From NCBI RefSeq assembly GCF_004341245.1, contig NZ_SLWY01000010.1, forward strand, positions 62,001 to 126,000: 64,000 bases of DNA. Direction: 5' to 3'. The DNA is from Plasticicumulans lactativorans. Lineage in GTDB: Bacteria; Pseudomonadota; Gammaproteobacteria; Competibacterales; Competibacteraceae. Shown piece by piece: positions 52,047 to 60,947 of this stretch. How positions within the stretch are numbered: the stretch's first letter is position 1; every line of letters begins with the position of its first letter. The notes beneath the pieces were generated by a model. The model saw nothing but the letters and a program-made list of their open reading frames with translations, was not told the origin of the DNA and ran no database searches. A program made the position numbers and the translations under genes.

Positions 52047-52566
52047 CGGCACCGGCCTCGCCGTCGCCGCGCACTGGCCGCTGCGCATCCAGGCGCTGGC
52101 GGCGCTGCCCGATGCCGCGACGCTGGGCGCGACCGATGCCGCCAACCGCACGGTGTTGCGTGCGCTGCTCGCGCTCGCCGTCGGCGATGCCGGCGACGAC
52201 GGCGCCGTGCCCGACGACCCGGTCGCGCGCGTCGAGGCGAAGCTCGACGCGGTGCTCGACCTGCTCGCCGGGATGCTCGCCGCGGCCGCACCGCTGCCGC
52301 CGGCGGTGGCGCTGGTGCTCGCCGCCGATCGCCTGGAGTGGGCGGCGCCGGCGGGCGCGGGGCCGGTGTGCGTCGAGTTGTACCCGGACCCGCGCTACCC
52401 CCGCGCCCTGCGCCTGTACGGCATCGCCGAGCCCACCGAGGCCGGCGGCGGACGCTTGCCGCTCGCCGGCCTCGCCGCCGCCAGCGCCGAGGTGCTGACG
52501 CGGCTCGTGTTCGTGCTGCACCGGCGCGCGCACGGCGCCGGGCGGCGGGCGCGCGCGTCGCGTTGA
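52039..52566 (+). CDS. Flagellar-operon protein, possibly an atypical PilZ-type protein
   Basis: 175 aa from GTG 52039, overlapping fliT. N-terminal ~95 residues are predicted helical with heptad-like Leu/Ala spacing ([19 protein letters not shown]). The rest looks beta-rich (RLEWAAPAG...VCVELYPDP...LRLYGIAE) and ends in a basic tail [16 protein letters not shown] helix-plus-beta layout in a fliS-fliT neighbourhood recalls non-canonical tetrameric PilZ proteins of other flagellar clusters. The c-di-GMP motifs RxxxR and D/NxSxxG are not clearly visible, so binding of c-di-GMP is doubtful. Identification is tentative. Confidence 0.5.
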   Translation: MADGTGLAVAAHWPLRIQALAALPDAATLGATDAANRTVLRALLALAVGDAGDDGAVPDDPVARVEAKLDAVLDLLAGMLAAAAPLPPAVALVLAADRLEWAAPAGAGPVCVELYPDPRYPRALRLYGIAEPTEAGGGRLPLAGLAAASAEVLTRLVFVLHRRAHGAGRRARASR

Positions 52567-52606
52567 CCGCGTGCGCGGTGGTATCGTTCAGCGCGCCGCG
52601 GCGGGG

Positions 52607-52624
52607 TTGGCACTCCGCGCGCAG
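52607..52624 (+). promoter_or_regulatory. Candidate sigma-54 promoter before the FleQ-like gene
   Basis: TTGGCAC followed by the conserved GG-N10-GC spacing (GG 52609-52610, GC 52621-52622). The -24 half is good but the -12 half reads GCGC instead of TTGC, so the match is partial. It lies about 90 bp before the regulator start. Confidence 0.35.
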
Positions 52625-52709
52625 GAGCGGCCGGATGCCCGCGGCCGGATGCGGGCGATACGCAAGCATGCCAGCGGGCGCCCGAGGTGGCGCCCCCCAG
52701 GGGTCAGAG

Positions 52710-54140
<1,431 letters not shown>

Positions 54141-54228
54141 ATCCGTCGATGCCGCGCCGATGGCCGTCGCGACGGTGGCGAAAATTCGGCGGTGCGTGGC
54201 AAGTCCATGACAGGGAAGCGCTTTTGTT

Positions 54229-54246
54229 GAGGCACGGTTGTTGCTG
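54229..54246 (+). promoter_or_regulatory. Sigma-54 promoter upstream of the fliE operon
   Basis: AGGCACGGTTGTTGCT matches the consensus TGGCACG-N4-TTGCW closely, with GG at 54231-54232 and GC at 54243-54244 in the required 10-bp spacing. It lies about 50 bp before the next start codon, just after the gene for a sigma-54 activator, and would drive the kinase-like gene and fliEFGHIJK. Confidence 0.82.
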
Positions 54247-54295
54247 AGCGTGCACGGTAGCCACCTCACGGCCACCGCAACGAGCGTGACGAACC

Positions 54296-55003
54296 ATGCA
54301 AGCCCTTCCGCTTCCCGCCGCTGTCGAGACCCGGCCCGTGACCGCCGCCGTGCCGGCGCGGCAGCCGGGCTTCGCCGCCGGCCACGTCGAACGCCTGCGC
54401 GTGCTCAACGACATGGTGGCGCGGGTCAGCGAGCAGATCAGCAGCCCGCTGCCGGCGCCGCTGGCCGACGCCATCGAGGTGCCGGCCGAGGCCGGCCCGC
54501 CGCTCGACCACGCGCTGCTCGGCCGCCTGCAGCACCTGGAGTCGCTGGTGCGCCAGCTCCTGGTGTGCGTGCGCGGCGAGCGCGGCGAGCGCCGGCCGCT
54601 CGCGCTGGTGCCGTGGTTCGCCGGGCTCGGCGGCGCGCTCGCCGCGCGCGTGGCGGCCGACGGCGGCAGCCTGGAGCTGCGTTGCGTGCTCGACGAGGCG
54701 ACCGTGCTGGCCGACCCCGAGGCGCTGCTGACGGCAGTGCAGGCGATGCTCGACGCCTGGCCGCGCTGCGCGCGCGGCTACCGCGTGCTGCTGCTGCTGG
54801 CAGGCGCCGAGGACGGGGCGTGCGAACTCGTGCTCGCCCGCCACGGCACCGACGACCGGCCGGCCGGCCCGCCGGGCGCGACGGTGCCGACGCTGGGAGC
54901 GGCGGCGGCGCGCATCATCGCCCGGGCCCACGGCGGCAGCCTCGACGAGCGCCATGACGCCGACGGCGTGCGCCTGGTGCTGCGCCTGCCGCGCGCCGCC
55001 TGA
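54296..55003 (+). CDS. Kinase-dead FleS/FlrB-like histidine-kinase homologue
   Basis: 235 aa, no membrane segment. Residues ~75-235 follow the order of a FlrB/FleS kinase core: LQHLESLVRQLLVCVRGERGE (second DHp helix and linker), LRCVLDEATVLADPEALLTAV, and the closing AHGGSLDERHDADGVRLVLRLP. No H-box histidine helix is visible, the N-box asparagines are replaced (AMLDAW at 150-155) and the G1/G2 glycine boxes are altered (TLGAAAARI). ATP binding and phosphotransfer are therefore unlikely. It lies between the FleQ-like gene and fliE, behind a sigma-54 promoter. It may be a regulatory pseudokinase that binds the activator. Confidence 0.62.
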   Translation: MQALPLPAAVETRPVTAAVPARQPGFAAGHVERLRVLNDMVARVSEQISSPLPAPLADAIEVPAEAGPPLDHALLGRLQHLESLVRQLLVCVRGERGERRPLALVPWFAGLGGALAARVAADGGSLELRCVLDEATVLADPEALLTAVQAMLDAWPRCARGYRVLLLLAGAEDGACELVLARHGTDDRPAGPPGATVPTLGAAAARIIARAHGGSLDERHDADGVRLVLRLPRAA

Positions 55004-55018
55004 GCCGGAGCCGCACCG

Positions 55019-55348
55019 ATGAGCGAGCCTCTGAGCATGAACACCACGCTGGCGACGCTGCGCGCGCTGGCGCAGGCGGCGCAGGGACCGGCCGCCGCCG
55101 ATGCGGCCGCACCGGCGGCGCCGGGGGCCGATTTCGCGACCGTCTTCAAGGGCGCGCTCGAGCACGTCAACGCCACGCAGAACCGTGCCAATGCGCTCGC
55201 CGAGTCCTTCGAGGCCGGCGCACCGGGGGTGGACCTGTCGGACGTGATGGTGAACCTGCAGAAGTCGCGCGTGGTGTTCCAGGCGACGCTGCAGGTGCGC
55301 AACAAGCTGGTCGCCGCCTACCAGGACATCATGAACATGCCGCTGTAG
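55019..55348 (+). CDS. fliE: Flagellar hook-basal body protein FliE
   Basis: 109 aa. It links the MS ring to the rod. C-terminal VDLSDVMVNLQKSRVVFQATLQVRNKLVAAYQDIMNMPL is the family signature. The N-terminal ~35 residues are Ala/Pro-rich. It is the first core basal-body gene of the fliEFGHIJK operon. Confidence 0.95.
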   Translation: MSEPLSMNTTLATLRALAQAAQGPAAADAAAPAAPGADFATVFKGALEHVNATQNRANALAESFEAGAPGVDLSDVMVNLQKSRVVFQATLQVRNKLVAAYQDIMNMPL

Positions 55349-55376
55349 CGGCATACGGCCCAGGGGAGTCGCAAGC

Positions 55377-57290
55377 GTGGCCGAAGTCAGTGCACCACCC
55401 GCGGCGGCGGACGCCGCCGCGCCCGCGCCGGACGCCAGCGCGCGCCCCGACTGGCGCGCCTGGGCCGGGCGCCTGCGCACGCCGGGGCCGCTGCTCTACG
55501 GGACGGTCGCCGGCGCCGTGGCGCTGCTCGCGGCGATCGTCGCCGCGTGGCTGTGGGCCGGTGCTTCCGACTACCAGCCGCTCTACCGCGGGCTGTCGGA
55601 AGCCGACGCCGGCCAGGTGATGGAAGCGCTGCAGAAGGCCAACGTGCCGTTTCGCGTCGACCGCGACAGCGGTGCCCTGGCGGTGCCCGCCGAGCGCGTG
55701 CACGAGACGCGGCTCAAGCTCGCCGCGCAGGGGCTGCCGCGCGGCGCGGTCAGCGGCTTCGAGCTGCTCGACCAGCACAACGGCCTCGGCCAGAGCCAGT
55801 TCATGGAGAACGCGCGCTACCAGCGGGCGCTCGAAGGCGAGCTCGCGCGCTCGGTGATGAGCATCGGCGCGGTCGCCAACGCCCGCGTGCACCTGGCGGT
55901 GCCGAAGGAGTCGGTGTTCGTGCGCAACCGCCAGCCGCCGAGCGCCTCGGTGCTGCTGCAACTGCAGCCTGGGCGCGTGCTCGACCCCGGCCAGGTCGCG
56001 GCGATCGTGCACCTGGTGTCGTCGAGCGTGCCCAAGCTCACCGCCGACCAGGTCGCGGTGGTCGACCAGAACGGCAACCTGCTCACCCGGCCCGCCGGCA
56101 GCGGCGGGCTCGGCCTCAACCTCGACCAGATGGAGTACCAGCAGCGGCTCGAAAGCAACTACGTGCGCCGCATCGAGGACCTGCTGAGCCCGATCGTCGG
56201 CAACGGGCGGGTGCGCGCGCAGGTGGCGCTCGACCTCGACTTCGCGGCGCGCGAGGAGACCAGCGAGGCGTTCGACCCGCGCCGCGACCCCGGCATGATG
56301 CGCAGCGAGCAGTCGCTGGAGGAGTACAACGGGCGCCCCAACCCGCAGGGCATCCCCGGAGCGCTGTCGAACCAGCCGCCGGGCGTGGCCACCGCGCCCG
56401 AGCAGGCCGGCGCGGCGAACCCGCCGGCCGCCGGCGCACCGGGCGGGCCACAGGCGCAGGGGGGGCCGCAGGCGCAGGGCGGTGGCCAGGGGCAGTTGCC
56501 GCTGACCGAGGCGCAGCGCGAGGCCGATGCCAGCCGTCAGGGCCGGGTGCGCCGCGAGCTGACCCGCAACTACGAACTCGACAAGCGCGTGAGCCACGTG
56601 CGCAACGCCCCCGGCCAGGTGCGACGGGTGTCGGTGGCGGTGGTGCTGGACGACCCGATCGGCCTCAACGAGGCGGGTGAGGCCGCGCGCCTGCCGTTCA
56701 AGCAGGAACAACTCGACCGCTTCACCGCGCTGGTGAGGGAGGCGGTGGGATTCGACGCCCAGCGGGGCGACACGGTGAACGTGATGAACGCGACCTTCGC
56801 AAACACCCCCTTCGACCCCAACCTGCTGCCGATGTGGCGGCAGGACTGGTTCCTCGAACTGGTGAAGTGGGCGGTGATCGGCATCGTCGCGGTGCTGTTC
56901 CTGTTCCTGGTGGTGCGCCCGGTGATGAAGCGCCTGCTGCCGCCACCGCCCGCACTGGCCCCGCCGCCGGCACCGTCCGCCGCGCCGCCGGCGCTCGCCG
57001 GTGCGGCCGGGCAGGCGCTCGCCGCGGCGGCCGAGGCCGGTGCGGCCGAAGCCGACGCCGCTGCCGGCGAACTCGCCGAGGACCGGCTGGAACTCAGCAG
57101 CCGCGCCACCCAGGCGCCGCGCCTCGCCAACGAGGCTGCCGCCGCGCTCGACGAGCAGATCCGCCAGGCGCGCCTGCTGGTGGCGGAAGACCCGAAGCGC
57201 GCGGTGCAGGTGCTGCGCGCGTGGATGGAACTGCCGGCCCCGGCGGCGCTCGTTGACGCCCGCGAGACGGCCGAAGCCGAGGAGGCCTGA
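55377..57290 (+). CDS. fliF: Flagellar MS-ring protein FliF
   Basis: 637 aa. First membrane helix at about 40-61, second at about 497-518. The periplasmic part between them includes ring-building motifs (SDYQPLYRGLSEADAG) and a low-complexity Ala/Gly/Pro/Gln linker (about 340-375). The C-terminal cytoplasmic tail, ending in the AWMELPAP region, binds FliG. GTG start at 55377. It forms the inner-membrane MS ring. Confidence 0.96.
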   Translation: MAEVSAPPAAADAAAPAPDASARPDWRAWAGRLRTPGPLLYGTVAGAVALLAAIVAAWLWAGASDYQPLYRGLSEADAGQVMEALQKANVPFRVDRDSGALAVPAERVHETRLKLAAQGLPRGAVSGFELLDQHNGLGQSQFMENARYQRALEGELARSVMSIGAVANARVHLAVPKESVFVRNRQPPSASVLLQLQPGRVLDPGQVAAIVHLVSSSVPKLTADQVAVVDQNGNLLTRPAGSGGLGLNLDQMEYQQRLESNYVRRIEDLLSPIVGNGRVRAQVALDLDFAAREETSEAFDPRRDPGMMRSEQSLEEYNGRPNPQGIPGALSNQPPGVATAPEQAGAANPPAAGAPGGPQAQGGPQAQGGGQGQLPLTEAQREADASRQGRVRRELTRNYELDKRVSHVRNAPGQVRRVSVAVVLDDPIGLNEAGEAARLPFKQEQLDRFTALVREAVGFDAQRGDTVNVMNATFANTPFDPNLLPMWRQDWFLELVKWAVIGIVAVLFLFLVVRPVMKRLLPPPPALAPPPAPSAAPPALAGAAGQALAAAAEAGAAEADAAAGELAEDRLELSSRATQAPRLANEAAAALDEQIRQARLLVAEDPKRAVQVLRAWMELPAPAALVDARETAEAEEA

Positions 57291-57293
57291 CGC

Positions 57294-58310
57294 ATGAACC
57301 CCGACCAACCCGCGCTGGCCGGCGTCGACCGCGCCGCGGTGCTGCTGATGGCGCTCGGCGAGGACCACGCCGCCGACCTGCTGCGGCATTTCGAGCCACG
57401 CGAGCTGCACCGCATCGGCGCCTCGATGACCGCGCTGCGCCACGTGGAGCGCGAGCAGGTCGCCGAGATCGTCGCCAGCTTCACCGCGCAGGTCGCCAAC
57501 GAGAACGCGATGACCGCCGACACGCACACCTTCGTGAAGAACGTGCTGACCCGGGCGATCGGCCGCGACAAGGCCAAGAACCTGATGGACCGCATCCTCA
57601 ACGCCGACGGCTCGACCGGCGTCGAGGCGCTGAAGTGGATGGAGGCCAAGGCGGTCGCCGCCGGGCTGCGCCGCGAGCACCCGCAGGTGATCGCGCTGGT
57701 GCTGTCGTACCTCGAATCCGAGCAGGCCGCCGAAGTGCTCGGCCTGCTCCCCGACGACCTGCGCTACGACGTGCTGATGCGCGTGGCCACGCTCGACAGC
57801 GTGCCGACGGTGGCGATCGGCGAGCTCAACGACGTCATCGAGAAGCAGGTGATGCGCAACATCAACGCCGCCACCAGCTTCAAGGTGGGCGGCCCGAAGC
57901 GCGCCGCCGAGATCCTCAACCTGCTCGACAGCGGGGTCGAGGGCGCGATCATGGAGAAGCTCAAGGTGCTCGACGAAGGCCTCGCGGTGAAGATCGAGGA
58001 CCTGATGGTGGTGTTCGAGCACCTGCTCAACGTCGACGACCGCGGCATCCAGAACCTGCTGCGCGAGATCAGCTCCGAGACCCTGCTGATCGCGCTGCGC
58101 GGCGCCGACGAGGGCGTGCGCGAGAAGATCCTGAAGAACATGTCGAAGCGCGCCGCCGAGATGATGCGCGACGACCTCGAAAGCATGGGGCCGGTGCGCC
58201 TGATCGACGTCGAGGCGGCGCAGAAGGAGATCATGAGCGTCGCCAAGCGCATGGCCGAGGCCGGCGACCTGGCGCTCGGCGGCGGGGGCGGCGGGGGCGG
58301 CTATGTGTGA
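57294..58310 (+). CDS. fliG: Flagellar motor switch protein FliG
   Basis: 338 aa. The ARM middle domain contains the EHPQ motif (RREHPQVIALVLSYL). The C-terminal torque helix region NMSKRAAEMMRDDLESMGPVRLIDVE carries the charged residues that contact the stator. It begins 3 bp after fliF and ends in an unusual run of eight glycines before the last Tyr-Val. Confidence 0.96.
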   Translation: MNPDQPALAGVDRAAVLLMALGEDHAADLLRHFEPRELHRIGASMTALRHVEREQVAEIVASFTAQVANENAMTADTHTFVKNVLTRAIGRDKAKNLMDRILNADGSTGVEALKWMEAKAVAAGLRREHPQVIALVLSYLESEQAAEVLGLLPDDLRYDVLMRVATLDSVPTVAIGELNDVIEKQVMRNINAATSFKVGGPKRAAEILNLLDSGVEGAIMEKLKVLDEGLAVKIEDLMVVFEHLLNVDDRGIQNLLREISSETLLIALRGADEGVREKILKNMSKRAAEMMRDDLESMGPVRLIDVEAAQKEIMSVAKRMAEAGDLALGGGGGGGGYV

Positions 58311-58342
58311 GGCGCGCACCCGGATGCCGGTGGAGGTGAGCC

Positions 58343-59131
58343 ATGTCCGCTAGCGGTCGCGTGATCCCGCGCGATGCCCTCGGCGAGGTGCGCCGCTGGG
58401 AGCTGCCGAGCGTCGACGACCCGGAGCCGCCGCTGCCGCCGCAAGCCGAACCAGCGCCGGAGGCGGTCGAGCCCGAGCCCGCGGCGTCCGTCGAGGCGCC
58501 GCCGCCCGCCGAACCCGCCATCGAACCCGAGCCCGAGCCCGAACCGCTGCCGGCGCTGCCGACGCTGGAGGAGATCGAGGCGATCCAGCGCGAGGCGCAG
58601 GCCGAGGGCTACCAGGCCGGCTTCGAGCAGGGGCTCGCCGAAGGGCGCGAGCGCGGCCATGCCACCGGCCTCGCGGCCGCCGAGGCCGAGGTGCGCGCGC
58701 AGCTCGCCGCGCTGCAGGGGGGGCTCGATGCGCTCGCCGCGCCGCTCGCCCGGCTCGACGCCGCGGTCGAGGACGAACTGGTCCAGCTGGTGATCGCCAT
58801 CGCGCGCCAGTTCGTGCGCCGCGAACTGCGCGCCGCGCCGGGCGAGATCGTCGCGCTGGTGCGCGAGACCGTCGCCCTGCTGCCGCTGGCGAACCGCCCG
58901 GTGCAGGTGCGCCTGCACCCCGACGACGCGCGCCTGCTGCGCGACCGCGGCGGCTCCGGCGAGGTCGCCGCCTGGACGCTGGTCGACGACCCGACGCTCG
59001 CGCGCGGCGGCTGCGTGGTCGAGGCCGCCGAATCGCGCATCGACGCGAGCGTCGAGGCGCGCCTGAACACGGTGATCGCGACGCTGCTCGGCGGCGAGCG
59101 CGACGAGGATGCCCCGCATGAGCCCGCCTGA
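58343..59131 (+). CDS. fliH: Flagellar export ATPase regulator FliH
   Basis: 262 aa cytoplasmic stator protein for FliI. The N-terminal region (10-75) is Glu/Pro-rich; the middle has [20 protein letters not shown] (GxxxG-type helix), and the C-terminal half is the conserved FliH/HrpE domain ending RLNTVIATL. It overlaps fliI by 14 bp. Confidence 0.92.
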   Translation: MSASGRVIPRDALGEVRRWELPSVDDPEPPLPPQAEPAPEAVEPEPAASVEAPPPAEPAIEPEPEPEPLPALPTLEEIEAIQREAQAEGYQAGFEQGLAEGRERGHATGLAAAEAEVRAQLAALQGGLDALAAPLARLDAAVEDELVQLVIAIARQFVRRELRAAPGEIVALVRETVALLPLANRPVQVRLHPDDARLLRDRGGSGEVAAWTLVDDPTLARGGCVVEAAESRIDASVEARLNTVIATLLGGERDEDAPHEPA

Positions 59132-60479
59132 GACCCCGCCGCCCGCCGGCGGGCTCGCCGCGCGCCTGCGCCGGCGGCGCGAGCGCCTGGCCGCGCTGCC
59201 GGCGCTGCCGGTCGAAGGGCGGCTGACGCGCATCGTCGGGCTGACCCTCGAAGCCGCCGGCTGCATCGCCCCGATCGGCGCGCGCTGCCGGGTGGTCGGC
59301 AGCGACCGCCGGCCGGTCGAGGCCGAGGTGGTGGGCTTCGCCGACCGCCGCCTGTTCCTGATGCCGAGCGGCGACATCCACGGCCTGATGCCGCATGCGC
59401 GGGTGATCCCGAGCGCGGCGTCGAGCACGGTGGCGCTCGGCGAGGAGCTGCTCGGGCGCGTGCTCGACGGCAACGGCCGGGTGCTCGACGGCCGTCCGCC
59501 GCCGCAGGCGGCGCGGCGCCTGCCGCTCGCCGGCCGGCGCCTCAACCCGCTGGCGCGCAAGCCGATCCGCGAGCCGCTCGACGTCGGCGTGCGCGCGATC
59601 AACGCGCTGCTCACCGTCGGCCGCGGCCAGCGCATGGGACTGTTCGCCGGTTCGGGCGTCGGCAAGAGCGTGCTGCTCGGCATGATGACGCGCTTCACCA
59701 ACGCCGAGGTGATCGTGGTCGGGCTGATCGGCGAGCGCGGGCGCGAGGTGCAGGAGTTCATCCAGGAGATCCTCGGCCCCGCCGGCATGGCGCGCGCGGT
59801 GGTGGTGGCGGCACCGGCCGACGACCCGCCGCTGAAGCGCCTGCACGGTGCCACGCTCGCCACGCGCATCGCCGAGTACTTCCGCGACCAGGGCCGGCAG
59901 GTGCTGCTGCTGATGGACTCGCTGACGCGCTACGCGCAGGCGCAGCGCGAGATCGCGCTCGCGATCGGCGAGCCGCCGGCGACCAAGGGCTACCCGCCGT
60001 CGGTGTTCGCGCGGCTGCCGAGCCTGGTCGAGCGCGCCGGCAACGACGAGGCCGGCGGCTCGATCACCGCCTTCTACACCGTGCTCGCCGAGGGCGACGA
60101 CACCAACGACCCGATCGCCGACGCCGCGCGCGCGATCCTCGACGGCCACATCGTGCTGTCGCGGGCGCTCGCCGAAAGCGGCCAGTACCCGGCGATCGAC
60201 GTCGAGGCGTCGATCTCGCGGCTGCTGCCGCATGTCGCCGACGCCCGCCAGCAGGCGCTGGCGCGGCGCTTCAAGCAGCTCTATTCCAGCTACATGCGCA
60301 ACCGCGACCTGATCAACGTCGGCGCCTACACCGCGGGCTCCGACCCCGCGGTCGACGAAGCCATGCGTTTCCAGCCGCGCCTGCGCGAGTTCCTGATGCA
60401 GGGCATGGACGCGAGCGTGAGCCTGGAGGCGAGCCTGGAACAGCTCGAAGCCCTGCTCGGCGACGGGGTGGCCCGGTGA
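59118..60479 (+). CDS. fliI: Flagellum-specific export ATPase FliI
   Basis: 453 aa. Walker A AGSGVGKS at 177-184, Walker [15 protein letters not shown] and the catalytic GERGREV loop belong to the T3SS/F1-like ATPase family. The ATG at 59118 (MSPPETPP) is preferred because GAGG lies 9 nt upstream; an in-frame ATG at 59109 overlaps that site. It unfolds and delivers substrates to the export gate with FliH and FliJ. Confidence 0.96.
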   Translation: MSPPETPPPAGGLAARLRRRRERLAALPALPVEGRLTRIVGLTLEAAGCIAPIGARCRVVGSDRRPVEAEVVGFADRRLFLMPSGDIHGLMPHARVIPSAASSTVALGEELLGRVLDGNGRVLDGRPPPQAARRLPLAGRRLNPLARKPIREPLDVGVRAINALLTVGRGQRMGLFAGSGVGKSVLLGMMTRFTNAEVIVVGLIGERGREVQEFIQEILGPAGMARAVVVAAPADDPPLKRLHGATLATRIAEYFRDQGRQVLLLMDSLTRYAQAQREIALAIGEPPATKGYPPSVFARLPSLVERAGNDEAGGSITAFYTVLAEGDDTNDPIADAARAILDGHIVLSRALAESGQYPAIDVEASISRLLPHVADARQQALARRFKQLYSSYMRNRDLINVGAYTAGSDPAVDEAMRFQPRLREFLMQGMDASVSLEASLEQLEALLGDGVAR

Positions 60480-60925
60480 AGGACCGCATCCGCACCCTGC
60501 AGCCGGCGGTCGACGTCGCCCACGAGCGCGAGCACGCGGCGGCGCGCCAGCACGCGCAGGCCCGCGCGCGGCTCGACGAGCAGCGCGTGCGGCTCGAACA
60601 GCTGCTCGCCTTCCGCGCCGAGTACGCCGAGCGCCTGCACCAGGACGGCCGCGGCGGGCTGTCGGCGCGGCGCCTGCACGACTATCTGGTCTTCATCGGC
60701 AATCTCGACGCCAACATCGCGCAGCTGCGCCGGCAGATCGAGGTGCACGAACTCGAAGTGGCGCACGCGCGCAAGGCCTGGCAGGCGAGCCGCGCCAAGG
60801 CGCGCGCGCTGGCCGAGGTGATCGCGCACTACCGGCGCGAGTCGGGGCGCCTCGAAGAGCGCCGCGAGCAGGCGGCGAGCGACGAATTCGCGCTGCAGAA
60901 GCACCGCGACCGCCAGGTCCCCTAG
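60476..60925 (+). CDS. fliJ: Flagellar export protein FliJ
   Basis: 149 aa, almost entirely coiled coil, rich in Arg, Glu, Ala and Gln, as expected for the FliJ stalk that interacts with FliI and FlhA. GTG start overlaps the fliI stop. Sequence conservation is low in this family, so order (fliH-fliI-fliJ-fliK) is strong support. Confidence 0.9.
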   Translation: MKDRIRTLQPAVDVAHEREHAAARQHAQARARLDEQRVRLEQLLAFRAEYAERLHQDGRGGLSARRLHDYLVFIGNLDANIAQLRRQIEVHELEVAHARKAWQASRAKARALAEVIAHYRRESGRLEERREQAASDEFALQKHRDRQVP

Positions 60926-60947
60926 GCCGGACCGAGGAGCACGGGCC

